Notes: generated by a model not told the origin, from the sequence alone. A stretch of 64,000 nt of DNA from Bacteriovoracaceae bacterium (GCA_019752535.1 JAIEMA010000009.1:98267-162266); one strand, 5' to 3'. Shown: positions 42,961-51,537, counted from the first letter of the stretch. Numbers and translations are program-made.

Positions 42961-43743
42961 ATGGATTTTTTACAGTTTAGTGTTTCGAGCAACTGGTTCA
43001 AACTTTCAATGCCAGTTGAAGACATCTCAACAAACGGTCACTTGATTGATGGTTTGTGGAATTACACCACACTTCTTGGAATTTTTTATTTCATTTTGGT
43101 GTGTATTGGCTTGTTTGGTTTCTCTTACCTCTACAGCCACAAGCGTAGTAAGACTCCTTACTATACTTACGGTAACAAGAAGAAACATCTCTTCATCACC
43201 GCTTTCATCGGTGCTGCGGTTTTCCTTTCTGTCGATTTGAACATTACTCGTCTCTCAAACAACGATATGTTGGCCGTCTTCTGGAAATGGCCTGATCCAA
43301 AAACTGAGAAAGTGATTCGTGTAGAAGTCATGGCCCAGCAGTGGATGTGGTCATTCCGTTATGCCGGAGCTGACGATCTTTTTGGCACAGCTGATGATAT
43401 CGTCACGAATAACGATCTTCGCGTTCCGATGAATACGAAAATCCTTTTCCATCTGACTTCAAAAGATGTGATCCACTCTTTCTTCGTCCCTTCTGTTCGC
43501 TTGAAAGTGGACACGATCCCAGGGCGTATCACTCGCGTTTGGTGGGATGCTAACAAAGCTGGGCAGTATGATATCGCTTGTGCAGAAATGTGCGGAACTC
43601 ATCACTATTTGATGAAAGCGAGCCTCACTGTTTATACAGAGGAAGACTTCAATAAATGGTTGAATGCTTCACAAACAATTGCAATGACTACAAATAACCC
43701 AGAAGACAAAAACCTCGCATGGGGTTGGAAGTGGGAGTACTAA
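42961..43743 (+). CDS. coxB: Cytochrome c oxidase subunit II
   Basis: A 260-aa subunit with two N-terminal membrane helices and a periplasmic cupredoxin domain. The CuA site is complete: HSFFVP and CAEMCGTHHYLM, giving His, two Cys, Glu, His and Met ligands. MAQQWMWSFRY is the aromatic electron-entry segment. There is no fused cytochrome c domain, so the dihaem cytochrome c downstream may be the donor. A short acidic insertion (ADDLFGTADD) after the aromatic segment is slightly unusual. GGGGAA lies upstream of the ATG. Confidence 0.93.
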   Translation: MDFLQFSVSSNWFKLSMPVEDISTNGHLIDGLWNYTTLLGIFYFILVCIGLFGFSYLYSHKRSKTPYYTYGNKKKHLFITAFIGAAVFLSVDLNITRLSNNDMLAVFWKWPDPKTEKVIRVEVMAQQWMWSFRYAGADDLFGTADDIVTNNDLRVPMNTKILFHLTSKDVIHSFFVPSVRLKVDTIPGRITRVWWDANKAGQYDIACAEMCGTHHYLMKASLTVYTEEDFNKWLNASQTIAMTTNNPEDKNLAWGWKWEY

Positions 43744-43744
43744 T

Positions 43745-45481
43745 ATGAGCGGCGGATACAACGAAATTCACCCAGAACCTACAACTTTTTGGAGTAAGTA
43801 CATAATCTCCTTCGATCACAAAGTGATCGCAAAACAGTTTATGTGGTACGGAATCTTTTTCTTAGGTCTTGGCGGCATGATGGCCCTCTTGATCCGTTGG
43901 ACTTTGACTTACCCTGGTCAGCCATTTCCAATCATAGGAAATCTTCTTTTCCCTCATTCAGCTGGAGTTGTTCCTCCTGATTCATACGCCATGCTCTTTA
44001 CGATGCATGGAACGATTATGATTTTCTACGCTATCACTCCGCTTTTGATTGGAGCGTTTGGTAACTATTGCATCCCTTTAATGATTGGTGCCCGCGATAT
44101 GGCGTTCCCGATGTTAAACATGCTCTCTTTCTGGTTCGCTTTCCTCTCGGGAATCGTACTTGTGGCTTCATTGCTTCTGCCTTTAGGCGCCGCGGCCGGT
44201 GGATGGACCTCGTACCCAACACTTTCAACCATGATTGGAAGCCCCGGGGCAGGGCAGACGCTTTGGTGTGTCGCCATTTTCTTGTTTGGTGTTTCATCAA
44301 CGATGGGCGCAGTAAACTACGTCACAACTGTTATCACTCTTCGCGCTCCAGGCATGGGCTATTTTGATATGCCTCTTACGATCTGGGGACTTTGGTTGAC
44401 AGCGATCTTGAACGCGATCTTCGTTCCAGTCCTTGGTGCAGGTGTGATCCTTTTAACTATGGATCGCGTGATGGGGACTACATTCTTCTTGGCCGGCGCC
44501 TCTGCGACTTCAGGCTCAGGGGATCCAGTTCTCTTCCAGCACGTGTTTTGGATTTTCGGTCACCCAGAAGTTTATATTTTGATTCTTCCAGCTTGGGGTA
44601 TCGTCTCAGATTTACTTTCTTTCTTCTCAAGAAAGCCGGCTTTCGGAGCGAAATCAACAGCTCTTGCGATGACCGCCGTAACGATTCTTTCTACTTTGGT
44701 TTACGGTCACCACATGTTCACGACTCAAATGAGCCCACTGCTCACTCAGTCGTTCATGACTCTCACAATGACGATCTCAATTCCTTCTGCGATCTTCTTT
44801 GCCAACTGGCTTGGAACGATCTGGAAAGGATCAATCCGTTTTGATTCTCCGATGCTCTTCTCTCTTGGTGTTGTCTTCGTTTTCGGTCTTGGTGGTTTGA
44901 CTGGTCTTCACCTTGGTACAGTTTCAACGGATATCTATCTTCACGATACATACTTCGTCGTGGGTCACTTCCATTACACGATGGCCGCTTCAGTTCTTCT
45001 GGGTGGGTATGCAGGACTCTACTTCTGGTTCCCTAAGATGTTCGGTCGCATGATGAATGAAACACTCGCGAAAATCCACTTCTGGGGAACAATGATTCCT
45101 TTGAATGGCATTTTCTTCGGTATGTTGATGATTGGTTACGGTGGTATGCACCGTCGTATCTATAACCCATTCGTCTACGAATCACTTCAGCGCTTGATTC
45201 CTATCAACACGCTTGTGACTCAGTCGGCGATTCTCATGGGTGCTTTCCAAATTGTATTCGTGATCAATTTAATCTGGTCACTTTATAAAGGAAAGAAAGC
45301 TCCTAACAATCCATGGAACGTGGGAACTCTTGAGTGGACGATCCCGTCTCCTCCAGTTCACCACAACTATGATGTGATCCCAGTCGTGAAGTGTGGACCC
45401 CATGAGCTTGGAAACCCGAACCTGAAAAATGGTCGCGACTTCCAATATCAAACTGAAGAATTGGTGCAAGGACCAGCATGA
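43745..45481 (+). CDS. coxA: Cytochrome c oxidase subunit I
   Basis: A 578-aa catalytic subunit with 12 or more helices. The haem a and CuB ligands are present: TMHGTIM, FGHPEVYIL (with the His-Tyr pair of the active site), YGHHMFT and VVGHFHYTM. PEVYIL includes the Tyr of the K-channel cross-link, typical of A-type oxidases. It begins one base after the coxB stop, and its stop overlaps the next subunit III-like gene by four bases. Confidence 0.95.
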   Translation: MSGGYNEIHPEPTTFWSKYIISFDHKVIAKQFMWYGIFFLGLGGMMALLIRWTLTYPGQPFPIIGNLLFPHSAGVVPPDSYAMLFTMHGTIMIFYAITPLLIGAFGNYCIPLMIGARDMAFPMLNMLSFWFAFLSGIVLVASLLLPLGAAAGGWTSYPTLSTMIGSPGAGQTLWCVAIFLFGVSSTMGAVNYVTTVITLRAPGMGYFDMPLTIWGLWLTAILNAIFVPVLGAGVILLTMDRVMGTTFFLAGASATSGSGDPVLFQHVFWIFGHPEVYILILPAWGIVSDLLSFFSRKPAFGAKSTALAMTAVTILSTLVYGHHMFTTQMSPLLTQSFMTLTMTISIPSAIFFANWLGTIWKGSIRFDSPMLFSLGVVFVFGLGGLTGLHLGTVSTDIYLHDTYFVVGHFHYTMAASVLLGGYAGLYFWFPKMFGRMMNETLAKIHFWGTMIPLNGIFFGMLMIGYGGMHRRIYNPFVYESLQRLIPINTLVTQSAILMGAFQIVFVINLIWSLYKGKKAPNNPWNVGTLEWTIPSPPVHHNYDVIPVVKCGPHELGNPNLKNGRDFQYQTEELVQGPA

Positions 45482-46029
45482 AACGTAGCGAGCTTCAAAA
45501 CAACTTAGCGATGACGATCGCTCTCATTTCAGCGGCAATGCTTTTTGTCACGCTGTTTATGGGATATGCCGTCTATCGTAGTAGTGCTGAAGCTTGGCCT
45601 CCAGTAGGTATGGCCCATGTTTCATTAACTCTTCCTTTTTTGAGCACGATCTTTATCGCCGTGAGCAGCTGGTTTTGCTTTCAAGTTAAAAATCTTGTGG
45701 CGATTAACGATCTTAAGAGAGCGAACAGAAATTTGAATCTCACTATGCTTATGGGCGTGGGCTTTATGATCTCTCAAAGCTTTCTTTGGTTGCAGCTTAA
45801 AGAAAGTGGCATTTATGTGACTTCAGGCATTTTTGCCTCTGTCATGTATGGCTTTACCTGGATCCATGCTGTCCATGTGATCGGTGGATTACTGGCCCTT
45901 GTTTATTTAAAAATTGTTTTAAGACCTAAGACGAATGAATTGCTTCAGAAGACGATCAATGTTGAGCGCTTCTGGCATTTCTTAGGGATTGTTTGGTTTG
46001 CCATGTTTATGGGTATGTTTGTTTTTTAA
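45478..46029 (+). CDS. Cytochrome c oxidase subunit III-like protein (second homologue)
   Basis: A 183-aa protein with five helices. FTWIHAVHVIGGLLALVYL and FWHFLGIVWFAMF match the later helices of subunit III, while the N-terminal part is less conserved and lacks the acidic EYxH segment present in the first homologue (here LWLQLKESG). Two subunit III homologues flanking ctaB-coxB-coxA is a notable arrangement; both could be in the complex, or one could be structural and one an assembly factor. Overlaps coxA by four bases. Confidence 0.8.
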   Translation: MKRSELQNNLAMTIALISAAMLFVTLFMGYAVYRSSAEAWPPVGMAHVSLTLPFLSTIFIAVSSWFCFQVKNLVAINDLKRANRNLNLTMLMGVGFMISQSFLWLQLKESGIYVTSGIFASVMYGFTWIHAVHVIGGLLALVYLKIVLRPKTNELLQKTINVERFWHFLGIVWFAMFMGMFVF

Positions 46030-46039
46030 GGATAAGAAA

Positions 46040-46708
46040 GTGAATACTGCAGTAGAAACAACTGGGCTTTATCGACGTTCTAACTTCATTGAGAAGTTAG
46101 TTCTAAGCAAGCTTTTTTGGTTCGTCATGACGACACTTCTTTTTGCTTATCCACTCTTAAAGAGTATTAATCGCCATTTGCCTTCAGAGCTTCCACTCTT
46201 AGGTCAGGTTCCGGCTTTTTCTTTTGTCGATGAGTCAGGAAAAGCTTTTGGAACGAATGAGCTTAAGGGCAAGGTCTACATTGTCCACTTTATGTCATCT
46301 CATTGCTCTGGCATTTGTGATCTCTCGTTTGCAGAAATGCAAAAGGTGCAACACAGAATTCGCGGAGTGATTGATCGTGCTGCCATTGTTTCAATCACTA
46401 TTGATCCAGCAAATGACAATCAACAAGTGCGCTTTGACAGGGCCAGAGAATTAAAAGCGAACCCGAACGTTTGGCGATTTGTTGCAGGCCCAATAGATGA
46501 GGTTCAAAACTTATTGCTTCAAGGCTTCAAAGTTCCAGCGCCTAGAGGCATGAAAGTGGAAACGATTGATGATGTCGTGAAAGCCAATCAGCTCGTGCTG
46601 GTTGATCAAGATGGGAATATTAGAGGTTATTATCCAATCCTTAAGGATGGGATTAATAAACTCATGATTGATACTGGTTTAATTATTAATAAGAAGAAAA
46701 ATTCCTAG
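46040..46708 (+). CDS. SCO1/SenC-like protein lacking the copper-binding His
   Basis: A 222-aa protein with an N-terminal membrane helix (about residues 25-45) and a thioredoxin-fold SCO domain. The CxxxC motif is present as SHCSGICD, but the usual Pro after it is Asp. The conserved His before the LVLVDQ strand is replaced: the segment reads VVKANQLVLVD, whereas the downstream SCO paralogue has IAHSEKMVLVD. Copper insertion into CuA is the normal family job; this copy may be redox-only or altered. The GTG at 46040 with AAGGA upstream is chosen over a frame open into the previous gene. Confidence 0.8.
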   Translation: MNTAVETTGLYRRSNFIEKLVLSKLFWFVMTTLLFAYPLLKSINRHLPSELPLLGQVPAFSFVDESGKAFGTNELKGKVYIVHFMSSHCSGICDLSFAEMQKVQHRIRGVIDRAAIVSITIDPANDNQQVRFDRARELKANPNVWRFVAGPIDEVQNLLLQGFKVPAPRGMKVETIDDVVKANQLVLVDQDGNIRGYYPILKDGINKLMIDTGLIINKKKNS

Positions 46709-46722
46709 GAAAGGAGCTCGTT

Positions 46723-47004
46723 GTGAGTGCTGAAGTACACCATAGTCATAAAGCCGAATATTTCAAAGTGTTTGCAGTTTTAACTGTTCTCACCATCGTG
46801 GAGTTGATTATTCCACCATTGAAATTGAAATACATCCTTCACGCTTCCTCTCTGACAGGTTTGGCGATTGGTAAGGCTGCGATCGTCGGTTATTTTTATA
46901 TGCACTTAAAAGAAGAAACTCGTTGGATGAAGTTTGTTGCTTTAATCCCTATCTCGGCCGTTGCTTATGCCGTGATGGTCATCCTTGAATCACTTTACCG
47001 TTAA
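46723..47004 (+). CDS. Prokaryotic cytochrome c oxidase subunit IV
   Basis: A 93-aa protein with three membrane helices of the caa3/bo3 subunit IV type: a His-rich N-terminus (VHHSHKAEYFKVF), VLTIVELIIPPLKL, IGKAAIVGYFYMHL and a C-terminal helix. The YFYMHL segment is typical of the family. GTG start with AAGGAG seven bases upstream. Confidence 0.85.
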   Translation: MSAEVHHSHKAEYFKVFAVLTVLTIVELIIPPLKLKYILHASSLTGLAIGKAAIVGYFYMHLKEETRWMKFVALIPISAVAYAVMVILESLYR

Positions 47005-47018
47005 GTTAAGGAATTAAT

Positions 47019-47210
47019 ATGGAACACGCAGTAGCAAAAAAGACTCAGGAATTTAAATCTGAATCTTCGATTATCAATCACCCGTATCAGTTCCCAAAGG
47101 CGAACCAAGCTAAGCTTCCGACTTGGTCACTGATCGTTGTGTTGTTTGCAGCTTTTTTTATTTTAAAGAGCTTCATTTATATTTCTGACACTAAAAGACA
47201 TGGCAAATAG
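47019..47210 (+). CDS. Small single-pass membrane protein, 63 aa
   Basis: A polar N-terminal half is followed by one membrane helix (LPTWSLIVVLFAAFFILKSF) and a short charged tail. AAGGA precedes the ATG by six bases and the gene fits tightly between subunit IV and the cytochrome c gene, so it is likely real. No family recognised. It may be an accessory subunit or assembly peptide of the oxidase. Confidence 0.65.
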   Translation: MEHAVAKKTQEFKSESSIINHPYQFPKANQAKLPTWSLIVVLFAAFFILKSFIYISDTKRHGK

Positions 47211-47226
47211 GAAAGAAAGGATAGAT

Positions 47227-48105
47227 ATGAAATTTGTAATTTTGGCCCTTCTTCTAAGCCTAGTAGCATGTGAGAAGACTCCCTTCGTTGAAAGTAAAAC
47301 TTTTGCAGGCGGAAAAGTCGTCGATTCAGCTACTTTGAATTTGGGTTATACAACTTACCTTGAATACTGTGTTCAGTGCCACGGCGCGAACGGAGATGGA
47401 AAAGGTGTTTCTTGGGCCGGCATGTACCCAGCTCCTAGAAATCTTACTCAAGGTCTCTATAAGTTTGCCAACGTCCCGTACGGCGAACTTCCTCATGATG
47501 CTGATTTTCATCGTATCATTCGCAAAGGCTTAAACGGCTCAGCGATGTTGCCTTGGGATATCTCTGATGAGCGCCTTGATGCCGTTACTCAATACATTAA
47601 GACGTTTGCTCCTCAAGTTTGGGAAGGCGCGGATAAGACTCTAGGAACTAAAATCGAAGCCACTCCAGATCCTTACGGCCCAGGGAAAAAAGCAGAAGCG
47701 ATTGCTCGTGGAGCGAAGGTTTATCATATCGTCGCCCAGTGTACGACTTGTCACAGAGCTTACGCCTCTAAGAGTGATATCAGTAATTGGAATAAAGAGA
47801 TTAATGGTTCTCCGATTGCTTCATTTGACAGCAATCTCTATGAACTTAAGCCTCAAGATTCTGAATACGACTACAAAGTGATCCCACCTGATTTCACTTA
47901 CCATCCACTTCGTTCAATCTTCTCAACTGAAGATATCTATCAGCGCTTACTCTACGGTGTGAGCGGTTCAGGGATGCCGGGTTGGAAAGATGTGGTTGCG
48001 GATGACGATATCTGGGCCCTCACTTATTACGTAGAAAGCCTTCGTGAGCTTAAGAGCAATACTCAAGCTCGTGATGCTTTTCTAAAGAGTATTGAAGGTA
48101 ATTAA
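47227..48105 (+). CDS. Dihaem c-type cytochrome lipoprotein
   Basis: A 292-aa lipoprotein with lipobox LLSLVAC near residue 16. The two haem-binding motifs are YCVQCHGANGDGKG (first domain) and QCTTCHRAY (second domain), each followed by a likely Met axial ligand (GSAMLPW and GSGMPGW). It should sit on the periplasmic face and could pass electrons to CuA of CoxB. The start at 47227 has AAAGGA upstream; 47200 is rejected because it adds a charged leader. Its stop overlaps the next SCO gene (TAATG). Confidence 0.85.
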   Translation: MKFVILALLLSLVACEKTPFVESKTFAGGKVVDSATLNLGYTTYLEYCVQCHGANGDGKGVSWAGMYPAPRNLTQGLYKFANVPYGELPHDADFHRIIRKGLNGSAMLPWDISDERLDAVTQYIKTFAPQVWEGADKTLGTKIEATPDPYGPGKKAEAIARGAKVYHIVAQCTTCHRAYASKSDISNWNKEINGSPIASFDSNLYELKPQDSEYDYKVIPPDFTYHPLRSIFSTEDIYQRLLYGVSGSGMPGWKDVVADDDIWALTYYVESLRELKSNTQARDAFLKSIEGN

Positions 48106-48746
48106 TGAATTATTCCATGGGCCCTCTCACACAGACTTTTTCATCTCAACGGATTGGAAATTGGGTGAGGGGCCTTTGGTTTCTTTTGCTGCTTGCTTCT
48201 TGTAATCCACTTAAAAAATCTTCTCCAGAACTTCCGATCATAGCCACTGTTCCTGAATGGACACTGATGAGTGAAAACTCCCAGCCCTTTGGCTCTAGTA
48301 ACCTTACTGGTAAAGTCTATATCGCAAATTTCGTCTTCTCTCGCTGCCCCTCGGTCTGCCCCAAGATGTTGATGGAGACGGCCGAAATTCAAAAGAAGAT
48401 TTCAGGCCAAAATAATATCGCTCTCGTGACTTTTACCGTGGATCCAGAATTTGATACTCCGAGTGTGCTTTATCAATTGGCCAGAAAGTATCAAGCGAAC
48501 TCAAACGTCTGGTCTTTTTTAACGTATGAAAATAAAGAGAAGCTTTTTGAGCTCTATAGAGATGGCTATAAGATAAATGTCGCTTCAGGACAAACACCCA
48601 CCAATCTCTTTGATATCGCTCATTCAGAGAAAATGGTTCTCGTTGATCAAAAGGGCCAGATCAGAGGCTATTACAGTTATGATGCTCAAAGTGAGGCTCA
48701 GCTGCTCAAAGATGCTGCAAGCCTTCTCGAAGCAGCGGTGAAGTGA
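48105..48746 (+). CDS. SCO1/SenC copper chaperone, membrane or lipid anchored
   Basis: A 213-aa protein. After an N-terminal hydrophobic segment ending in LLLLASC (a probable lipobox) comes a thioredoxin-like SCO domain with the full metal site: SRCPSVCP and the His in IAHSEKMVLVD. It should deliver copper to the CuA site of CoxB. It is the canonical partner of the divergent SCO copy at 46.0 kb. ATG overlaps the upstream stop, so coupled to the dihaem cytochrome. Confidence 0.87.
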   Translation: MNYSMGPLTQTFSSQRIGNWVRGLWFLLLLASCNPLKKSSPELPIIATVPEWTLMSENSQPFGSSNLTGKVYIANFVFSRCPSVCPKMLMETAEIQKKISGQNNIALVTFTVDPEFDTPSVLYQLARKYQANSNVWSFLTYENKEKLFELYRDGYKINVASGQTPTNLFDIAHSEKMVLVDQKGQIRGYYSYDAQSEAQLLKDAASLLEAAVK

Positions 48747-48747
48747 A

Positions 48748-48975
48748 ATGGATTTTTCTAAAGAAAGGAAAAACATTCACGATCTCGCCAATCACTTAAC
48801 AATCATTCAGGGCGCAGTGAAAAAAGCCATCAAAACTCTTGAAAGCAAGAAGCTTTTACCTGAAGAGAGTGAGCGTTTAATAAAGGCCGATGAATATTTA
48901 AAACAGAGCAATATCGCTCTTCGAGAGTTGCGCGAAGAGATCATAAAGAAAATCTCAGAGGCAGAGTCGAGATGA
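48748..48975 (+). CDS. Small stand-alone DHp-like helical protein, 75 aa
   Basis: A soluble all-helical protein whose first helix reads IHDLANHLTIIQG, which resembles the H-D/E-L-x-N-x-L phosphoacceptor helix of histidine kinase dimerisation (HisKA-like) domains, with a second charged helix behind it. There is no ATPase domain. It could be a phosphotransfer or dimerisation module, or an unrelated coiled coil; activity is not implied. It overlaps the Fur-family gene by four bases (ATGA), so they are coupled. Confidence 0.5.
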   Translation: MDFSKERKNIHDLANHLTIIQGAVKKAIKTLESKKLLPEESERLIKADEYLKQSNIALRELREEIIKKISEAESR

Positions 48976-49442
48976 GTGATCAACATGCCCCAGATGAGCT
49001 TTTAAAAAATGCTAAACTTAAAATTACTGAGCAGAGACGAAAAATTTTAGAATTTCTTCTCTCCAACCATGGGCCATTCACCGTAGAAGAGATGGCCCAG
49101 AAGCTCAAAAGCCAGGGCTTTGATCTCGCGACCATCTATCGTAGCATGGGGACGTTTGAAGAAGCGGGTTTAGTTGAAAAAAGACTTTTCGGTGATTCTG
49201 TTATTCGCTGGGAGATGGCAGCGCATACGGGTGGGAGTTGTGCTCACGATCATCATGGGCATCATCATCACTTGATGTGCACCGAGTGCAAAAAGATAAT
49301 CCAAATTGATGTCTGCTTGCCTCCCTCGACTCAGCAAGAACTCTCACGCCTCGGTTATGCGGATCTTAAACATCATTTAGAATTTTCTGGTATCTGCCCT
49401 CAGTGCCAGGTGAAAAGACTCAAAAAAAAGGAATCAAAATGA
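48972..49442 (+). CDS. Fur-family metalloregulator
   Basis: A 156-aa transcription factor with a winged helix (ITEQRRKILEFL, then FDLATIYRSMGTFEEAGLV) and a metal-binding half: CAHDHHGHHHHLMC, and the two structural zinc CxxC pairs CTEC and CPQC. The metal could be iron, zinc, manganese or peroxide sensing (PerR-like); sequence alone does not settle it. Its location after copper and haem genes suggests metal control of this region, which is inference. Coupled to both neighbours by ATGA overlaps. Confidence 0.87.
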   Translation: MSDQHAPDELLKNAKLKITEQRRKILEFLLSNHGPFTVEEMAQKLKSQGFDLATIYRSMGTFEEAGLVEKRLFGDSVIRWEMAAHTGGSCAHDHHGHHHHLMCTECKKIIQIDVCLPPSTQQELSRLGYADLKHHLEFSGICPQCQVKRLKKKESK

Positions 49443-49756
49443 AATACTTATTAATTGTCGCTCTATTGTTCATTGCCGCTTGCTCGCATCATAAAAAGTG
49501 TGAAAGCTGTGACCTGAAAAAAGCAGTTACTGAATCTAAAGCCGTCGAGTTTGATGGTCACTGTGCCAATGGCCTATGTCTCAAAAAAATGAAAGTGAAA
49601 TGTGACCCGACCATCACTGCTGCCTATAAAGGGAAGCATTACTGTTTCTCGTCTGAAGAGGCGAGAGATACGTTCATGAAGGATATTGATAATAACGTGA
49701 AGAAAGCTCACGAGTCATGGGCTTCTATTATTGGTGGCAATCCTGGATCAAATTAA
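49439..49756 (+). CDS. Lipoprotein with YHS/TRASH-like metal-binding domain
   Basis: A 105-aa lipoprotein (lipobox FIAAC near residue 13). The first part has HHKKCESC, and the rest KCDPTITAAYKGKHYCFSS followed by ARDTFMKD, which is the YHS/TRASH pattern with a Cys pair and an aromatic after the second Cys. Such domains bind soft metals including copper. It is the last gene of the oxidase-Fur run, overlapping fur by four bases and converging on the YceI-like gene by four bases. Confidence 0.7.
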   Translation: MKYLLIVALLFIAACSHHKKCESCDLKKAVTESKAVEFDGHCANGLCLKKMKVKCDPTITAAYKGKHYCFSSEEARDTFMKDIDNNVKKAHESWASIIGGNPGSN

Positions 49757-50709
49757 CCCCAGCCCACGTACCAAAAAGCCATCGCATAGATGAGAGTAAA
49801 ACCAATTGTTATGATGTCAGACAGGTTCCCTATGGGACCTGTCTCTTCATACTTCTCTTTAAAATAATCCATACAAAGCTTCTTGCCGAAAAATCCTAGA
49901 ATTAATGCCGCAAAAAATCCCAGAAGCCCCAGGACCCAAAACCAAATTTGCCACACAAGTCTCTCGCGCCCATCAACGGATGTGATCTTAATGAGTGGTT
50001 CCTGTTTTGGAATCTCTTTAGCTTTTACGTAAGGCACAGAGGTTGAGCTCAAATTAGGCCGTGATGAAACGAGCTCCCCTCTGTTGAGCTTTTCACGCTC
50101 ACGAATAGAAGGAGTATCGGGGATCATGTGTTTACTGGTTGGAGTGGGAGAAGATGAAAGTTGAAACTGGATACGTCCCTCAATCGTGATTTCATCTCCC
50201 ACTAAAAACTGATTGTCCGCTAGGGTCTTGTTCCAGAGAAGTTTAAAATCTTTTCGATTAAGAGTTGTGTTGAATTTGGTAAAGCGACTTTCATAATTCC
50301 AGGAATCTATGACTGAGGGACTCATCTCAAAGGGGAGAGAGAGTTTCTTTTCAGTGTCACGAATCTTGAGAGTTCCAAGAGCGAGATATTTGTTATTGCC
50401 TAAAGATTGAATGCTTTGGCTTTGAAAAATAATTTGAGGATACTTTTTGGCGAATAGGAAATCTTGAGATTTTAGATGCCCATCTCGTTGATCATTGTTG
50501 GTGTCGATGGAGTTTGCATCAATTCGAAGAATAACACTTTTTAATTGATCTCTTATTTCAAATTCACTTTCAAACCGAGAAAATCGACCTGTGACATGTG
50601 AGATTGTGAGATAGGGAACTTTAAATAAAAGTTCTGAATGATTCTTATTGCTCCTCCACGTCGTGGCGTGACTGAGCGAGATAGAGAGAATAAATAAAAT
50701 GATTGGCAT
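49753..50709 (-). CDS. YceI-like protein with C-terminal membrane anchor
   Basis: A 318-aa protein with a signal peptide (to about SHA), a YceI domain (about residues 17-175: FKVPYLTISHVTGRFSRFESEF, DANSIDTNNDQRDGHLKS and a typical FLFAKKYPQI), a Pro/Ser-rich linker, and one C-terminal membrane helix (VWQIWFWVLGLLGFFAALILGFF) with a charged tail. Ordinary YceI proteins are soluble periplasmic lipid carriers of about 190 aa; this one is tethered. It lies downstream of rpsD behind a terminator. Confidence 0.75.
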   Translation of the reverse strand: MPIILFILSISLSHATTWRSNKNHSELLFKVPYLTISHVTGRFSRFESEFEIRDQLKSVILRIDANSIDTNNDQRDGHLKSQDFLFAKKYPQIIFQSQSIQSLGNNKYLALGTLKIRDTEKKLSLPFEMSPSVIDSWNYESRFTKFNTTLNRKDFKLLWNKTLADNQFLVGDEITIEGRIQFQLSSSPTPTSKHMIPDTPSIREREKLNRGELVSSRPNLSSTSVPYVKAKEIPKQEPLIKITSVDGRERLVWQIWFWVLGLLGFFAALILGFFGKKLCMDYFKEKYEETGPIGNLSDIITIGFTLIYAMAFWYVGWG

Positions 50710-50710
50710 A

Positions 50711-50735
50711 AAAAAAAGGGCCTCTTTCGAGGCCC
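50711..50735 (-). terminator. Terminator of rpsD
   Basis: On the minus strand a 7-base stem (50729-50735 with 50718-50724), GAAA loop and seven Ts (A run 50711-50717). Confidence 0.85.
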
Positions 50736-50741
50736 TTCGTA

Positions 50742-51374
50742 TTACTTAACTTTCCAGTAGTATTCGGTTACGAGACGTTTCTCGAATGCGAAAGGAATAT
50801 CGTCAGGAAGTGGTCTTGCAACCAACTTACCTTTCTCTTTCTCACCAGACTTCTCAACAAGCAAACAAGCTGGAGCAGCGCTGATACGTGGACGAGTCTT
50901 AGCTTGGAGGTAGTTTCCAGACTTCGCACCCTTATCAGTGATCTCGATTGTGTCACCAGGTTGTACTTCATAAGCTGGAACAGAAACTTTCTTGCCGTTC
51001 ACAAGGATGTGACCGTGAGAAACCATCTGACGAGCAGCAATTGTTGAAGGAGCCCAGTTCATACGGAAAACAACGTTATCAAGGCGTGACTCAAGGTGAA
51101 CGATAAGTACGTCAACCCAAGCTTGTCCTTTCACACGCTTTGCTTTTTTAACAGCGTTAACAAGTTGGCGCTCGCGAAGGCCGTAGTTGAACATAACTTT
51201 TTGCTTTTCCATCAAACGGACGGTCAAGTCAGAAAGCTTTTTGCGAGCAGCACCGTGCTGACCTGGGCCGTATGGACGACGCTCAAGTGCACCTGCTTTG
51301 CCTAAACCTGGAAGTTCAACACCTAAGCGGCGTTGGATCTTGAAGCGTGAACGCCCCATCGTTGCTTTAGCCAT
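50742..51374 (-). CDS. rpsD: 30S ribosomal protein S4
   Basis: A 210-aa protein with the S4 N-terminal domain and the S4 RNA-binding domain (RLDNVVFRMNWAPSTIAARQMVSHGHILVNG, in pieces). It initiates 30S assembly on 16S rRNA. The cysteine zinc knuckle at the N-terminus is absent (C- form). Unlike many bacteria it is not in the alpha operon here but stands alone with its own promoter-like sequence and structured leader, bordered by rib genes. AAGGAG lies six bases before the ATG at 51374. Confidence 0.97.
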   Translation of the reverse strand: MAKATMGRSRFKIQRRLGVELPGLGKAGALERRPYGPGQHGAARKKLSDLTVRLMEKQKVMFNYGLRERQLVNAVKKAKRVKGQAWVDVLIVHLESRLDNVVFRMNWAPSTIAARQMVSHGHILVNGKKVSVPAYEVQPGDTIEITDKGAKSGNYLQAKTRPRISAAPACLLVEKSGEKEKGKLVARPLPDDIPFAFEKRLVTEYYWKVK

Positions 51375-51422
51375 AAAATTCTCCTTCAATGGCGACTCTA
51401 AGAATAAATGCGAATGGATTTT

Positions 51423-51515
51423 AATTTCCGAAAGGAAATCGAGGGTCCGTCGAATTTAAGCTTAAAGCTTATTGGTGACAGGAAACGTTTAAAAAATACT
51501 CGCCGCGAGCCTGTC
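51423..51515 (-). promoter_or_regulatory. Structured leader of rpsD
   Basis: Between ribH and rpsD three inverted repeats fall in the transcribed leader: 51424-51429 with 51434-51439, 51477-51482 with 51510-51515, and inside the latter 51499-51502 with 51506-51509. The nested pair could fold into a two-tier stem. S4 autoregulates through its leader in several bacteria, so a translational control element is plausible; not a recognised class. Confidence 0.4.
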
Positions 51516-51537
51516 TCCTCACTCGGAAAGTTTGAAA

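Noticed and set aside
44034..44844. Plus- and minus-strand ORFs inside coxA
   Set aside because: Fully inside a strongly conserved gene and without protein family features.
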